From Botryotinia globosa (Eukaryota > Ascomycota > Leotiomycetes > Helotiales > Sclerotiniaceae): a stretch of 64,000 nt of DNA. Shown in pieces: positions 24,373-34,098 of the stretch; the first letter of the stretch is position 1, and each line of letters opens with the position of its first letter. The notes beneath the pieces were generated by a model. The model saw only the letters and a program-made list of their open reading frames with translations. It searched no databases and had not been told where the DNA came from. The translations under genes were made by a program, and so were the position numbers. The stretch is taken from NCBI GenBank assembly GCA_014898425.1, contig RCSZ01000008.1:186001-250000 (forward strand), given 5' to 3'.

Positions 24373-25671
24373 ATGGCGTGTAGGGTGTGTAGGTTGTGTG
24401 GCTTCAGGGAAGACCAATGCCATTGTCAGCATGCGAGCCAGGATTTACCTCCCGAACCTCGTTACATAACCACCAACAACACTTTTCGCCCTGATGGCTA
24501 CTCAAACTTAGCCCATGAGGCCTATGTTAGCAATGTCCCCTATTGTTCTCAATCAGTGGATTCAAATCCCATTGGAAACCAGTCCACACACCAATCTCAA
24601 AATCCATGCATCCCTCATGCCAGTGGTTACGCACCATCCACTCAATTATTCTGCACTTCCACCGGAGAACCCTATGATTCTCCGTCGCTCTCTCTTGATC
24701 CAGGAGCATTCGCCAACAATGCGCATTCACATGTACCAAGTGTCGGGTGGATGAAAGAAAGCCATGTGGGCGATGAAGCGATTCAATCAAGCTTTGCGAA
24801 GCCAGGGCAGTCAAATGAGCCTGAAGCGGGGTGGCAGAGTTTGGGGAATCCAGATGCGCAACGCCGTTTCAATACTAAATACCCCTCAACCAATTACACT
24901 TCGATGAAAAGCTCGCAAGCATATTCCCTCAGTGGGTGTGATTTATCAGGATATGTAAGCAACTGGGAGCAAGATTCAAGTCAGCAGAAGAACCTTGCGG
25001 CTTCAGTAAATGAAGGAATGCAAATCGCTACAGAAGATAATAGCCGAATGAACCCAGCAGGTATTATTTCGAGAGGCCATAAGCCTTCCAATACATCGGA
25101 GGCTCAATATTCTTTCGTCAATATGGCCCAATCGCAGTATTCACCCTCCTATTCATACGATCATTCTCGAATCCAGGAACCTTTTACCGTAATCACCACA
25201 AATCAAGAGCCAGCAGCTTTGGACAACCAAACCCAATATTCACCATCAGGCACTATAAGTGATCAGTGTCAGTTTCCTTGCAAGTGTCCACATGAAAAAT
25301 GCAAGCGCACCAATACAAAGATCTTTACAGAGTCTTCCGGCTTGCAAGCCCACTGGTATAGAGCACATGAAAAGCGATTCTTGTGCCCAAGGTGCAATGC
25401 AATATTCGGCACAACTGCGGAAGTCAGGCGTCACTCGACAGCTATCCATATCGATGGCCCTAAGGAATTTACTTGCGATATCCCACGTTGTGCTGGCCGC
25501 GCAAAGGAGTTCAACAGAAAGCATCGCTTGAAGGAACACATGGAGAAATGGCATGGCTTTTACTCCTGTTCTGCTGTGGGTTGTTCTCGGGGTCCCGGAC
25601 ACGGTTTCAAGGATCAGACATTACTGAAAGATCACCTATTAAAATCTCATAGCCATGGTGAACTTAGGTGA
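24373..25671 (+). CDS. C2H2 zinc-finger protein, paralog 3
   Basis: Single exon, 432 residues. A short Cys cluster opens the protein (CRVCRLCGFREDQCHC), absent from the paralogs and perhaps an extra metal site. Residues about 25-290 are low-complexity Ser/Gln/Asn/Pro. The C-terminal 140 residues contain the family finger array: CKCPHEKC with HWYRAH, FLCPRCNAIFG with HSTAIH, FTCDIPRC with HMEKWHG, then CSAVGC and GHGFKDQTLLKDHLLKSH. The order and spacing agree with paralogs 1 and 2, supporting origin by duplication. A DNA-binding role is inferred. The first ATG is used; the frame is intact. Confidence 0.87.
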   Translation: MACRVCRLCGFREDQCHCQHASQDLPPEPRYITTNNTFRPDGYSNLAHEAYVSNVPYCSQSVDSNPIGNQSTHQSQNPCIPHASGYAPSTQLFCTSTGEPYDSPSLSLDPGAFANNAHSHVPSVGWMKESHVGDEAIQSSFAKPGQSNEPEAGWQSLGNPDAQRRFNTKYPSTNYTSMKSSQAYSLSGCDLSGYVSNWEQDSSQQKNLAASVNEGMQIATEDNSRMNPAGIISRGHKPSNTSEAQYSFVNMAQSQYSPSYSYDHSRIQEPFTVITTNQEPAALDNQTQYSPSGTISDQCQFPCKCPHEKCKRTNTKIFTESSGLQAHWYRAHEKRFLCPRCNAIFGTTAEVRRHSTAIHIDGPKEFTCDIPRCAGRAKEFNRKHRLKEHMEKWHGFYSCSAVGCSRGPGHGFKDQTLLKDHLLKSHSHGELR

Positions 25672-26509
25672 ATCTGTCGTCAGATGTCCTTAGAGGCAGT
25701 GAACTTTAAAATTGACCTACCCTCGTGGAAAGATATCAATGATGTCAAGTAGCAGGCTCATATGAGATTGAAAGAACGGTACGAAATCACAGCACCATAC
25801 CCTTATAAACGTTACTAACGCTTTTTAGATATATTTAAGTCAAATTCAAGCCTAGCCTCAACTCACAATGTGAGAAACAAGACCGCATGAGTGAGTAAAT
25901 AACTCATGTTAGTCGATGTCTTTATTTTGCAAGTCAGGATCGACGCCGACGTCGACACTACTCAGACATGTAAATGGGCCATTGGATTAACCTCTTGGGG
26001 AGGAGAATTTGCATTCGATATTTACACACTTTTTGGCAAATATATGAAGAACTACTATGAACGATGTCTTAATGATGGGTTGGAGGTTTTTGAGTCTCTG
26101 ATTTCTAATGTCTCGAGTTTCTATGTAACTGGTCGTTTAAATTACAAAACCTTCACGCTATTCGTATCCAATCCACCTCTACCAGATTGAGAAGTCATTA
26201 AGCAAAGAAATTGGCTCCAACTATTCAGTGTAATGTGGTATTATAGTTACGACCAACTAGGATCTATTAACATGACCAAGATGAGGCTGGAGCAACCACT
26301 TAATCAATCCGGATTTGAAGAGTTTGCAAATAGTCCAAATATTTAAACCCATAACTTTCCCCCTTAGCAAAATTGCTCAAGATGCAGCAAATTTACTCAT
26401 TTCTTCTTACTTTCCAGCGATTTATCACCTGTGGCCGAGTAAAGAGGCCCCCATATAGATTAAAAGCCGAAGATTCTGCCTCGAATATTACCCTGCGAGC
26501 AACACAGCC
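25672..26509. other. Intergenic, nothing seen
   Basis: 838 bases with no credible frame; includes the 3' end of paralog 3 and the promoter of paralog 4. Confidence 0.5.
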
Positions 26510-27725
26510 ATGACTCGAAGAAATTTTGATCAATCAAATTGCGACAATTCAGGACACGAATCAGCCTCGTATCGCACATACAGCACTTGCAGTAGTGCAT
26601 ACAGCGATGGGCAATGCCCCAATTCTACCAAAGTTCCAAGGTCCAGCCTCGACACTGATGTACACGGCAACGACGTATTGAGAGACTTTCCCAGCATTCT
26701 TCCGGATATTATCGAATCAGATTGCACCGACTCAAACTGGGGCAATCCTCAAATTTTGTGAGTGACCACTTCCCGCAGGACGAGCCTTGTTGTGCTGACA
26801 GGGCATTTTCGCCAGTCCCAATGAGGAATGGCTCCACAATGCCCCAAACCTCCCCTTTCCCTCAGCCGATTGCAAATTTTGGGCGCCTAATTTTACGTGC
26901 GACGCCCAAATCGAAAGCTCGTTTGTTCCAATAATTTACGACATCCAAATTTTTGAGAATTTTGATTTTGATGATTCTTGGTTGACTGACGGCATCTCTT
27001 CACAATGGCTTCCTTGTGCTGAACAATTTCAATCTGGTAAACCGACGTCGAGTCACGAGAAGCTGTTAAACATCTCAACAGGCCCTGGAATGTCGGCTCA
27101 AGGTAGCGAATATGCTGATCTCTTGGAGTCTAATTTCTGCGGGCCGGCTCAGTGTGATTGGGCTGGATGCACTTCAAAGGCAACATTTTCCACCCCAAAA
27201 GCTTTCAACAAACATCTAAAGAATATACACTTGAGGCCCTTGGTCTGTGACTTTGAGGGTTGTGGCTATCAGAAACCATTTAGAAATAAGTATGACTTGG
27301 AACGACACCGACAAACTGCACACGTTCGTGCACGTAACCACGAGTGTCCATTTGTGCACTGTGGAGACATAGGGTTCGCCCGCAAAGACAAACTATGGGT
27401 TCATATTCGGGAATGTCATGATAAACCATCTACTGTCAGTACGTGTCCTGTCATTCACTGCGGGAAAGAAGTTGAGACACCTGTCTCCGAGCACATACAG
27501 AAAGAACACGGAAGTTTTGAATGTGGGTTGAGCACGTGTGGAACAAAGCAAAGTCGCTTCACGGATATTCAGCTCGAAAGTCATTTGAGAAGTGCGCATG
27601 GAATGAATTCTGGGGAAGCTTCGAAAGCTGTTGGTGCGGCCAAGAAAACTTCAGATAAAACGATACGAAGAAGGGATTTCTACACAAATTCAGAGATAAG
27701 AGAATGTGCCATTTGCAGTCCCTGA
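26510..27725 (+). CDS. C2H2 zinc-finger protein, paralog 4 (divergent)
   Basis: Two exons, 26510-26757 and 26816-27725, 385 residues. The intron (gtgagt to cgccag, 58 bases) is the only splice found that joins the two frames; the junction reads NPQIFPNEEW. The N-terminal 195 residues are Ser/Asp-rich. Fingers run from about 196 to 345: CDWAGC with HLKNIH, CDFEGCG with HRQTAH, CPFVHCG with HIRECH, CPVIHCG with HIQKEH, and CGLSTCG with HLRSAH. It is more distant from the other three and lacks their GFKD..LL.DH block, so it may be an older family member. Intact. A DNA-binding role is inferred only. Confidence 0.8.
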
Positions 27726-28327
27726 ATATTTGCTCGAGTGGATTTATACCATTCAGTAGGTATATGGCGATACGTTCAGGGGTGGTGCAAACTGTAAATG
27801 CAGGAGATGAGATTTTATATGGGTACAGATGTGTTTATTTTATGTATCATTTTACTGGGGTTTTTATATCTGGTCACTTTCTTATGTTATAGACAATACG
27901 ATGGACAGCGATAGTTTTAAAATTCCGCATATATCGATGGCGTATCACATTTAAACTTTCCCAAAACTTCTCATGCAAAGAGCCCAAATATTGGGCAGTC
28001 TAGCACACTCGCCTGAAAGCCTTCACCTTATTTCTTGATAACTTATATCTAGCAGATTTCACGCTGAGTCTTGGGATACTGGGGCCAAGAAAAATAGTTA
28101 AAAATGGGATATCTGTTGAATTCTTCAACGTGACTTGACATCCTCAGATTCCTGTTATATTTGACAGGTCTTGTGTCTTGTTGTCAGTATTCCAGGTAGT
28201 ACATTGATAATAAAATGTGTTACATTGAATTATTAATATGATCGATTTCTTTGTTTATGTTTCATGTATCAAATACTCATTCCAGTTAGATAAACACAAA
28301 TCTACAGATCTAGAAGAGCTTTTGACA
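27726..28327. other. Intergenic, nothing seen
   Basis: 602 bases between the convergent ends of paralog 4 and the minus-strand gene; no frame and no repeat. Confidence 0.5.
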
Positions 28328-29555
28328 TCATGCAAAAGTTTGCGACCTCCCTGCAACGGGTCTTATAGTGGTGGATCCAGATTTACTTGTTGATTTTCCA
28401 TCCGGAGATTTCTTTTCTGAAGGTTTCCTAGCATCACTTCGCTTGGGAAGGTTGTCTCTATGGTCACTTTGCTTAGAAGGTACGACCGTGGAACTTTTGT
28501 CGTTAGAATCACTCCGCTTGGGAGGTATAATTTTGGAGCTACTTTGGGTAGGAAGTTTGTCCCGGAACCACCCTGTCTGAGAGGTCTCGCCTTGGAATTT
28601 CCCTTTGCTGGAAGTTCCTTCCCCAGAAGTACACTGACTAGGAAGCTTGTCCCTATAACTACCTTGGCCGGGGGGGTTGATCTCACGATGCTTTCCTTCG
28701 GTCTGTCTACCGTCGGAATCTTTACTCTCCGGATTTTTCTGTAGCACTTTCGGTGCACTTATAGACCCATTTACAGGATCAGAAACCGTCCTGGTTGGCT
28801 TTTGCTTTCTCTTATTGAGATCATATGCCCAAATGAATTCGTCGTCCTCAGTCAGCACAGGTCTACCAGTCGCCGGGCAACACAGCCTTTCGTAGGATCC
28901 ACTATCACATCAGTCGAATATGGAAGCTTGAAGTCCACATTGAAGCCTCTGATCTCATGAGCAAGCCTAAATATGTCTTCTCTGAGGGCCTGTTTCGCAA
29001 AACCGGATATCCAACTGTCATATCCTGTGTAAGTTTTTCTATTTATCCGAATTTTTGTGCAAGCTTCGAAAAGTTTCAATTTTGCCGATGTCTTATTGTC
29101 GGTACTGTACAGCACCCCATGGTTTCTTTAATCCTAATTTCGTTGGATCGTACACCAGTGGGACGATGAGCCATATCAGCGTAGTAACTAATGTATTCGG
29201 GATCTTGATATCTAATTGCAGGCGCCTTCTTCTCTCTCTTTTGAACAGGTTTTTCTTTTAAGCATTCATAGAACCATACGTAATCGTCGGACTCGGTGCA
29301 CATAGTGACTTTATTCGTCACAGAGTCCCTAACCCTTTCAGCGCTGTGGATGAGCTTACATGCGAAAGGTGCGCATATTTTAATCAGTTTGCCGTCTTCT
29401 GTCAACACGGGTTCTATGGCATGTTTCCCAAGATCAAGAACAACAACTTTTGAAGTCTGTGTAATCGTGGGCCCATGTTGCATCAATCGAGATGTGTATG
29501 AATAGCAAATAGGTTGTAGTTCGGTGTATTCATTCATTAACGAATTGATTCTCAT
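28328..29555 (-). CDS. Uncharacterised hydrophilic protein, possibly frameshifted
   Basis: I do not recognise this gene. A first frame from ATG 29555 reads MRINSLMNEYTELQPICYSY and holds the stretch PVLTEDGKLIKICAPF. A plausible intron at 29155-29025 (gtgtac to acacag) joins it to WISGFAKQALREDIFRLA. A change of frame near 28890-28870 then leads to PVLTEDDEFIWAYDL, which resembles the earlier stretch, and to a long charged tail with repeats such as FRDKLPTQ, YRDKLPSQ and HRDNLPKRSD ending at 28328. No intron of normal length explains the second frame change, which looks like a two-base insertion. So the gene may be decayed, or my exon model may be wrong there. Confidence 0.5.
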
Positions 29556-30724
29556 CCCGTATAAATGGAAAGGGCGTACGGAATGTCTGAATAAAATTAA
29601 GTTCTCGCTGCCTTTTATCTAACCGACATGTTGCTGAAAATTCAAGATTGTAACACAAACAAGGTCGACTATGCGAGGGTTTCCCAAATTTTCTTTTAGC
29701 GGGAGGTCATTCGTGAAGGCCATAGGAAAATGCTTCTTTGTCGTACCACGAATCCGGGCACAAAATATGGAATAAAAGTGACTTTGTGGAAACTTTCAAC
29801 CTATCCTAAACTTCCAAAGAAAAATTCTTGCGAAATTATCTGAAATTTGTGTGTTGGGGGCTAGGTTGAACAATGAACGGGCGCTTACTAACGAAAATCG
29901 AACCGACTTTGGGGACCGTTTGGCGAAGATCTGGATCAATGGGAAGGCGCGATAAGTTCTGAAACAGTGGAATAAAGAATTACGGGAATAGAATGATGAT
30001 AGCAGAGGTACATATTGTCCAACATGTCATTGGCGTAAAAGAGATAGCATTTAAAGAAATCGAATGCGATAAAATAGAGGTTTGGATTTTCGCTAATGTT
30101 GAATATACACCTGCTCAGCATAGAGAGCTACATATCAAACCTGAAGTATCGACGTCGTAGCACTTACTACGAGCCTCGAAGAAATGCGCAAACCAATGAA
30201 GATAAGTATGAGATGAACTAATCACTACTCTCATCTGCAGAAGAGTATCCATATGGCATTTGCAGGTTGCATGAGTGAAAGTATCATATAAATTCAATTC
30301 AATGGACACAAGAGCAAAAACCACGCGTGCAATCCCTCGAACTTTCTTACATTTCGTTATACAATGCAAGGTCAGGTTAAATTAAACAGAGCCTAAAGCC
30401 AAGTCTCTTTCTGGGATTGAGAAGTTGAAGTACAGATGAATCTGGCTATAAGAATCTAAAAATTTCAAAGCCTAAATGCCTATATAAAGGGGTTTCCTAT
30501 ATAAAAAATTCAGTCTTATAATTGAACCTTGTTTATACTATCAATCTTTCTAATTTTATTAAATTTGTTATATAAATTTATAGATTTATTATATAATAGG
30601 CTAAAATTCAAATCATTATTATTAATTCTATAAAAAATTTAGAAAAATTAAAACTATATACTTCTATATAAAAGAATGTCTATTCAAGTCAAATTTATTA
30701 TATAAATTTTTGAAAATCTAAAAA
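29556..30724. other. Intergenic; becomes AT-rich after 30.48 kb
   Basis: Up to 30,480 no frame of note. From there the base composition turns strongly AT-rich as the second repeat island begins. Confidence 0.5.
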
Positions 30725-30930
30725 AACGAGCTTTTTCTCAGTCCTTTGAAGCTGAAATTAATAACAAACTCGCTAACACTCTCCATAATTATTTTTTATA
30801 CTTCTCAGGATTTACACCTACAAAAATAGATAAGATTTATATTCTTATATTCTATTGAAATATAAATTTTAAAGCTATTCAGAGATTCAATCTTTCGGTG
30901 TTTTATAGTATCTCGATTGAATATAGAAAT
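30725..30930 (+). repeat. Composite repeat, copy C (core and right flank, degraded)
   Basis: An 87-base core (30725-30811) aligns without gaps to the cores of copies A and B but with many C-to-T and G-to-A differences. The right flank (aagctattcagagattcaat) matches the flank after core A up to about 30,930. The minisatellite part is absent. Confidence 0.75.
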
Positions 30931-31370
30931 GCAATCCAACATTCAGCAGGTGCCAGAGGTAAGCAATGAATCTCGATCCCGTTCCGAACTTACATTCAAT
31001 GCCTTATGTTTACAGCACCATCACATATGTGGTCTCACTACACTACCTCGCTGCTCTCGGCACACGTAAATACCCGCGAACAGCCTCAATTATATCGTTG
31101 CTTGTATCATTCTTTGGAAAGTAGAGAAAAAAGAAAAGAAATGCCCGACCGAGTCATCATCACACATGTTAGTTTTTCAAGGAGGTCGTCTATAGATATT
31201 ATCTGAAAAACAGAACTTCATTTAACACTGCATTGCATTCAAGATAGATTGAGCGATTGAAGCGTTTAAACCGACGATACATATTCCCATGGTGAGATTA
31301 AAATATCGATGGCATATTGCATCAATTCAACTGGGATAAGAATAACTTATTGCCCGTCTTAGATTCGTAT

Positions 31371-31887
31371 GTAAGAGTTCTGGCACCTGCTCATTGCACC
31401 TCTGTGATAAATATAACAAAATCCCTACAAAAATGAGGTTTTTCTATACAAATTATTATATTGAATATTTCAATCAAATCTTTATATTTTTTTTAAAAAA
31501 AAATCGAAAATAATAAATAATTGAAATCAAAATATAAACAATTATTCGAAATATTTTTTATTATTTTTATTGAATAATTATATAATATTCAAATCGAATT
31601 TTTTTAAAAATTCTAATATGTAATATTTTCTTTATACAAAATAAGCGAATTTTCATTAAAATTTAGAATTTTCAATTTTAATCCTTTCAAATCCTGTTTC
31701 AAAAAATGAAATAAAATATTCTATTTATTTTTTTATAAAATTTGATTAAATAAATAACATTTTTTTAAAAAAAATATAATTTTATCTTTTATAATAAGAA
31801 ATAAACTAGGGTATGAAAAGTTAAATAATCCTATATTTTAGCTGAAAAAGCATTACATATGCGGTGAGAAGAAGCCAGAACTCTTAC
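31371..31887. mobile_element. 517-base non-autonomous TIR element (MITE-like)
   Basis: It starts GTAAGAGTTCTGGC and ends with the exact reverse complement GCCAGAACTCTTAC; the interior is AT-rich and without a coding frame. Flanking bases tat on both sides may be a short target duplication (too short to be sure). It shares termini and subterminal sequence with the 12598-14386 element. Confidence 0.75.
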
Positions 31888-32029
31888 TATGATACTCCGG
31901 TCAGTGCAGGAATACCTCGGGGTTTGCATGGCTTTACTAAGTATGAGAGTCGAAAAAACCACAAACTTGTCGAGTACCTTTCTAGTGCATCGTTTTTTAC
32001 CTTTCACTTTTACCTGTTCTTCTATTATC

Positions 32030-32416
32030 TTATTCTTCAAGAAAGACATGCCATGTAGGCCCACCATTGTTAACGCACCAGGCAGCTCCTGTTTGAAAAG
32101 GTTTCTGTAGAGGTGCCCGTTGGATCGGAGGTCTACTCAGCGCCCGCTCCCTGCTCTCTTCCTTCAAGTCTGCGTATGTCCGGGCAGGCGTAGGAATACA
32201 CACCCATGGTGTGGTAACACCAACAGTAGGGTTGCCATGCTGCCTAAGGTAACTTGGATAAAGAGCGTATCCGTCTTGTCGTGTTTCATAAAAGGCTGAG
32301 TCGCTGGACTGACACACCTTCGATTGCAAGTTTGTTGGAAATCCGGTGCAACCATGTGTGACAATGGCGTTTTTCCAACAAAAGGTGGCTATTTTACATA
32401 TAGCAAAAAGAACCAT
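32030..32416 (-). CDS. Hypothetical protein, 128 codons
   Basis: A frame with ATG at 32416, opening MVLFAICKIATFCWKNA and containing PSYLRQHGNPTVGVTTPW. Four or more cysteines; no signal peptide or membrane segment I would trust. Composition is protein-like and lies in balanced-composition DNA, but there is no recognised family, and it could be the last exon of a longer gene or chance. It lies just beside the 31.4-31.9 kb element. Confidence 0.3.
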   Translation of the reverse strand: MVLFAICKIATFCWKNAIVTHGCTGFPTNLQSKVCQSSDSAFYETRQDGYALYPSYLRQHGNPTVGVTTPWVCIPTPARTYADLKEESRERALSRPPIQRAPLQKPFQTGAAWCVNNGGPTWHVFLEE

Positions 32417-32728
32417 GGACCGCTTGAGTGTTATGTTTCAAGTGTTACAGTGGCATACAATGGTTCAAAAGTTAACAAGCTAATAGCTTTCATTTAGCAG
32501 TCTTTAATGTAGCGCCATGTCTAGGAGACACTTCCTTCCAGCCATATGTTGAAGGTAGGTTTGATTCTTCTAGACCTTTGAAAGATTGTTTATTCTATCG
32601 TGGGATATTTCTTAAAAGCTTCATTGATCCCTATACATTGTTTCCATGTGCAATTTCGATGCGATTGCTCCATGAACTCAACGACAACCAATTCTCACAA
32701 AAACAGCTCGACCATCGCATCTTCCCAA
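32417..32728. other. Intergenic, nothing seen
   Basis: 312 bases, no frame or repeat recognised. Confidence 0.5.
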
Positions 32729-33423
32729 TCAACATTCCACGCCCGATGGTAAACACACATCCCCAGCATTTAACATCATCGAAGCATACGTAAACGCAGC
32801 AGACGGCTGAATGGCCCCAAGAATCCCCGCCTGTCCCAATACAGCCTCAGCAGCTTTGAACGACGGCATATTTGACGGTCCTCTAGTCTGAGCTAGTTTC
32901 ACCGCGACTTCGTAGACAGCTTTTTGACGAGGTGTCACGCTTGACGGACAGTCTCCCGCTAGCATGCCTGCAACTTGCGAGGCTGTTAGGCCTGCTTTCT
33001 CAGCCAAGATCTTGTGCGCATATATTCCATATGTCGCTTTGGTGACTGATAAGACGCCGAGAACAGCACATTCAGCTTCGCTTGGGACTAGCATGCCAGC
33101 CACGGCTAGTCGCAAATTTACCCAAGGCTGTACTGTACTATCGTTGGCGTGTAACTGATTTCAATATTAAGTTGGGTATCTAATCAAAGCATCTCTAGGA
33201 CAGTACTAACAGCAGCATATTGAAGGGTCCATGAAGTGATCCATCTGCGTCTTCTGTGACAATAGTATTTTTATATGCAGCCTTTGCGGTATTTGCCAGA
33301 TGATTGTATTGCGGGATCGAGACGAAGCGGAGTGGAATATTTCAACGAATACGCCAAGAAGTGAGGACACGCAAAGTATAAAATTGGGGGAATACTCACT
33401 TATTTGACTGGAACGAGCCATTA
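32729..33423 (-). CDS. Carboxymuconolactone decarboxylase / AhpD-like protein
   Basis: The last exon (33154-32729, 141 residues) reads as a CMD/AhpD-fold protein: PWVNLRLAVAGMLVPSEAEC, then GIYAHKILAEKAGLTASQVA and SAAFTYASMMLNAGDVCLPS. Family members are small helical oligomers, either decarboxylases or peroxidase partners; the CxxC of AhpD is not present, so peroxidase activity is unlikely. Upstream, a frame reading AAYKNTIVTEDADGSLHGPF (about 33290-33207) is the expected preceding exon, with an intron 33206-33155 (gtactg to aatcag). The true 5' end is unclear: the ATG at 33423 lies in another frame and I found no clean splice from it. It could be complete with unusual splicing, or truncated at the 5' end. 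Confidence 0.72.
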
Positions 33424-34098
33424 TGTCGGGAAGTGGGGGTTATCTAGACTAGATGTAAATACAGAAATCTGACATGTACACAAGAAACAAGTGAAGTATG
33501 AAGGTCACACGTGCATACGATGGATGAAGAAATTGAAGAAATTACATTGTGATTCGGTCGTCAAATAGAATCACCCCTGTTCAATATGTGCGGTCGCGGC
33601 GCAGGATCACTAGTAAATTTCTTGAAAACTCCGCATCTGATGTAGGGATGCTGTCGTAATACATTGCACTAGTATATCAGGAACTCTTTGGGTCTGCAAA
33701 TGAGCTCAGGGGTTAGCTAAGCTGATAACGACTGTCAAATCGACCCCGGCTAACATGAGATACGTATTATACCAAATGCGAGAGAAACATGATTGCATCA
33801 TGTACAGCTCTTGAATGAGAAACCAATCCTTGTGACATTGAATGCATTATTGTTCTCCATGTTTTTCATGACAGCTCGCTTCAATCCAGGGGGAAACGTA
33901 TCACTAATATCCATCTCAGTCAATCGTACCGCCCTCGAGGCATGTAATTTAAAAAAAAAAAAAAAAAAGCAAAGGGTATCGAACTTTTCCTTCAAAACAA
34001 AACACTCAAAATCATCAAATCCCATGAATTGTCAAGAATACTTTTTCCTCCTCAATTATGTGCAACGCCGCCACTTAGATATATGCAATAATAGAGTA
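33424..34098. other. Intergenic, nothing but a poly(A) run
   Basis: 675 bases with no credible gene; includes a run of about 18 A at 33951-33968. It must include the 3' end of the copper-fist gene. Confidence 0.5.
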
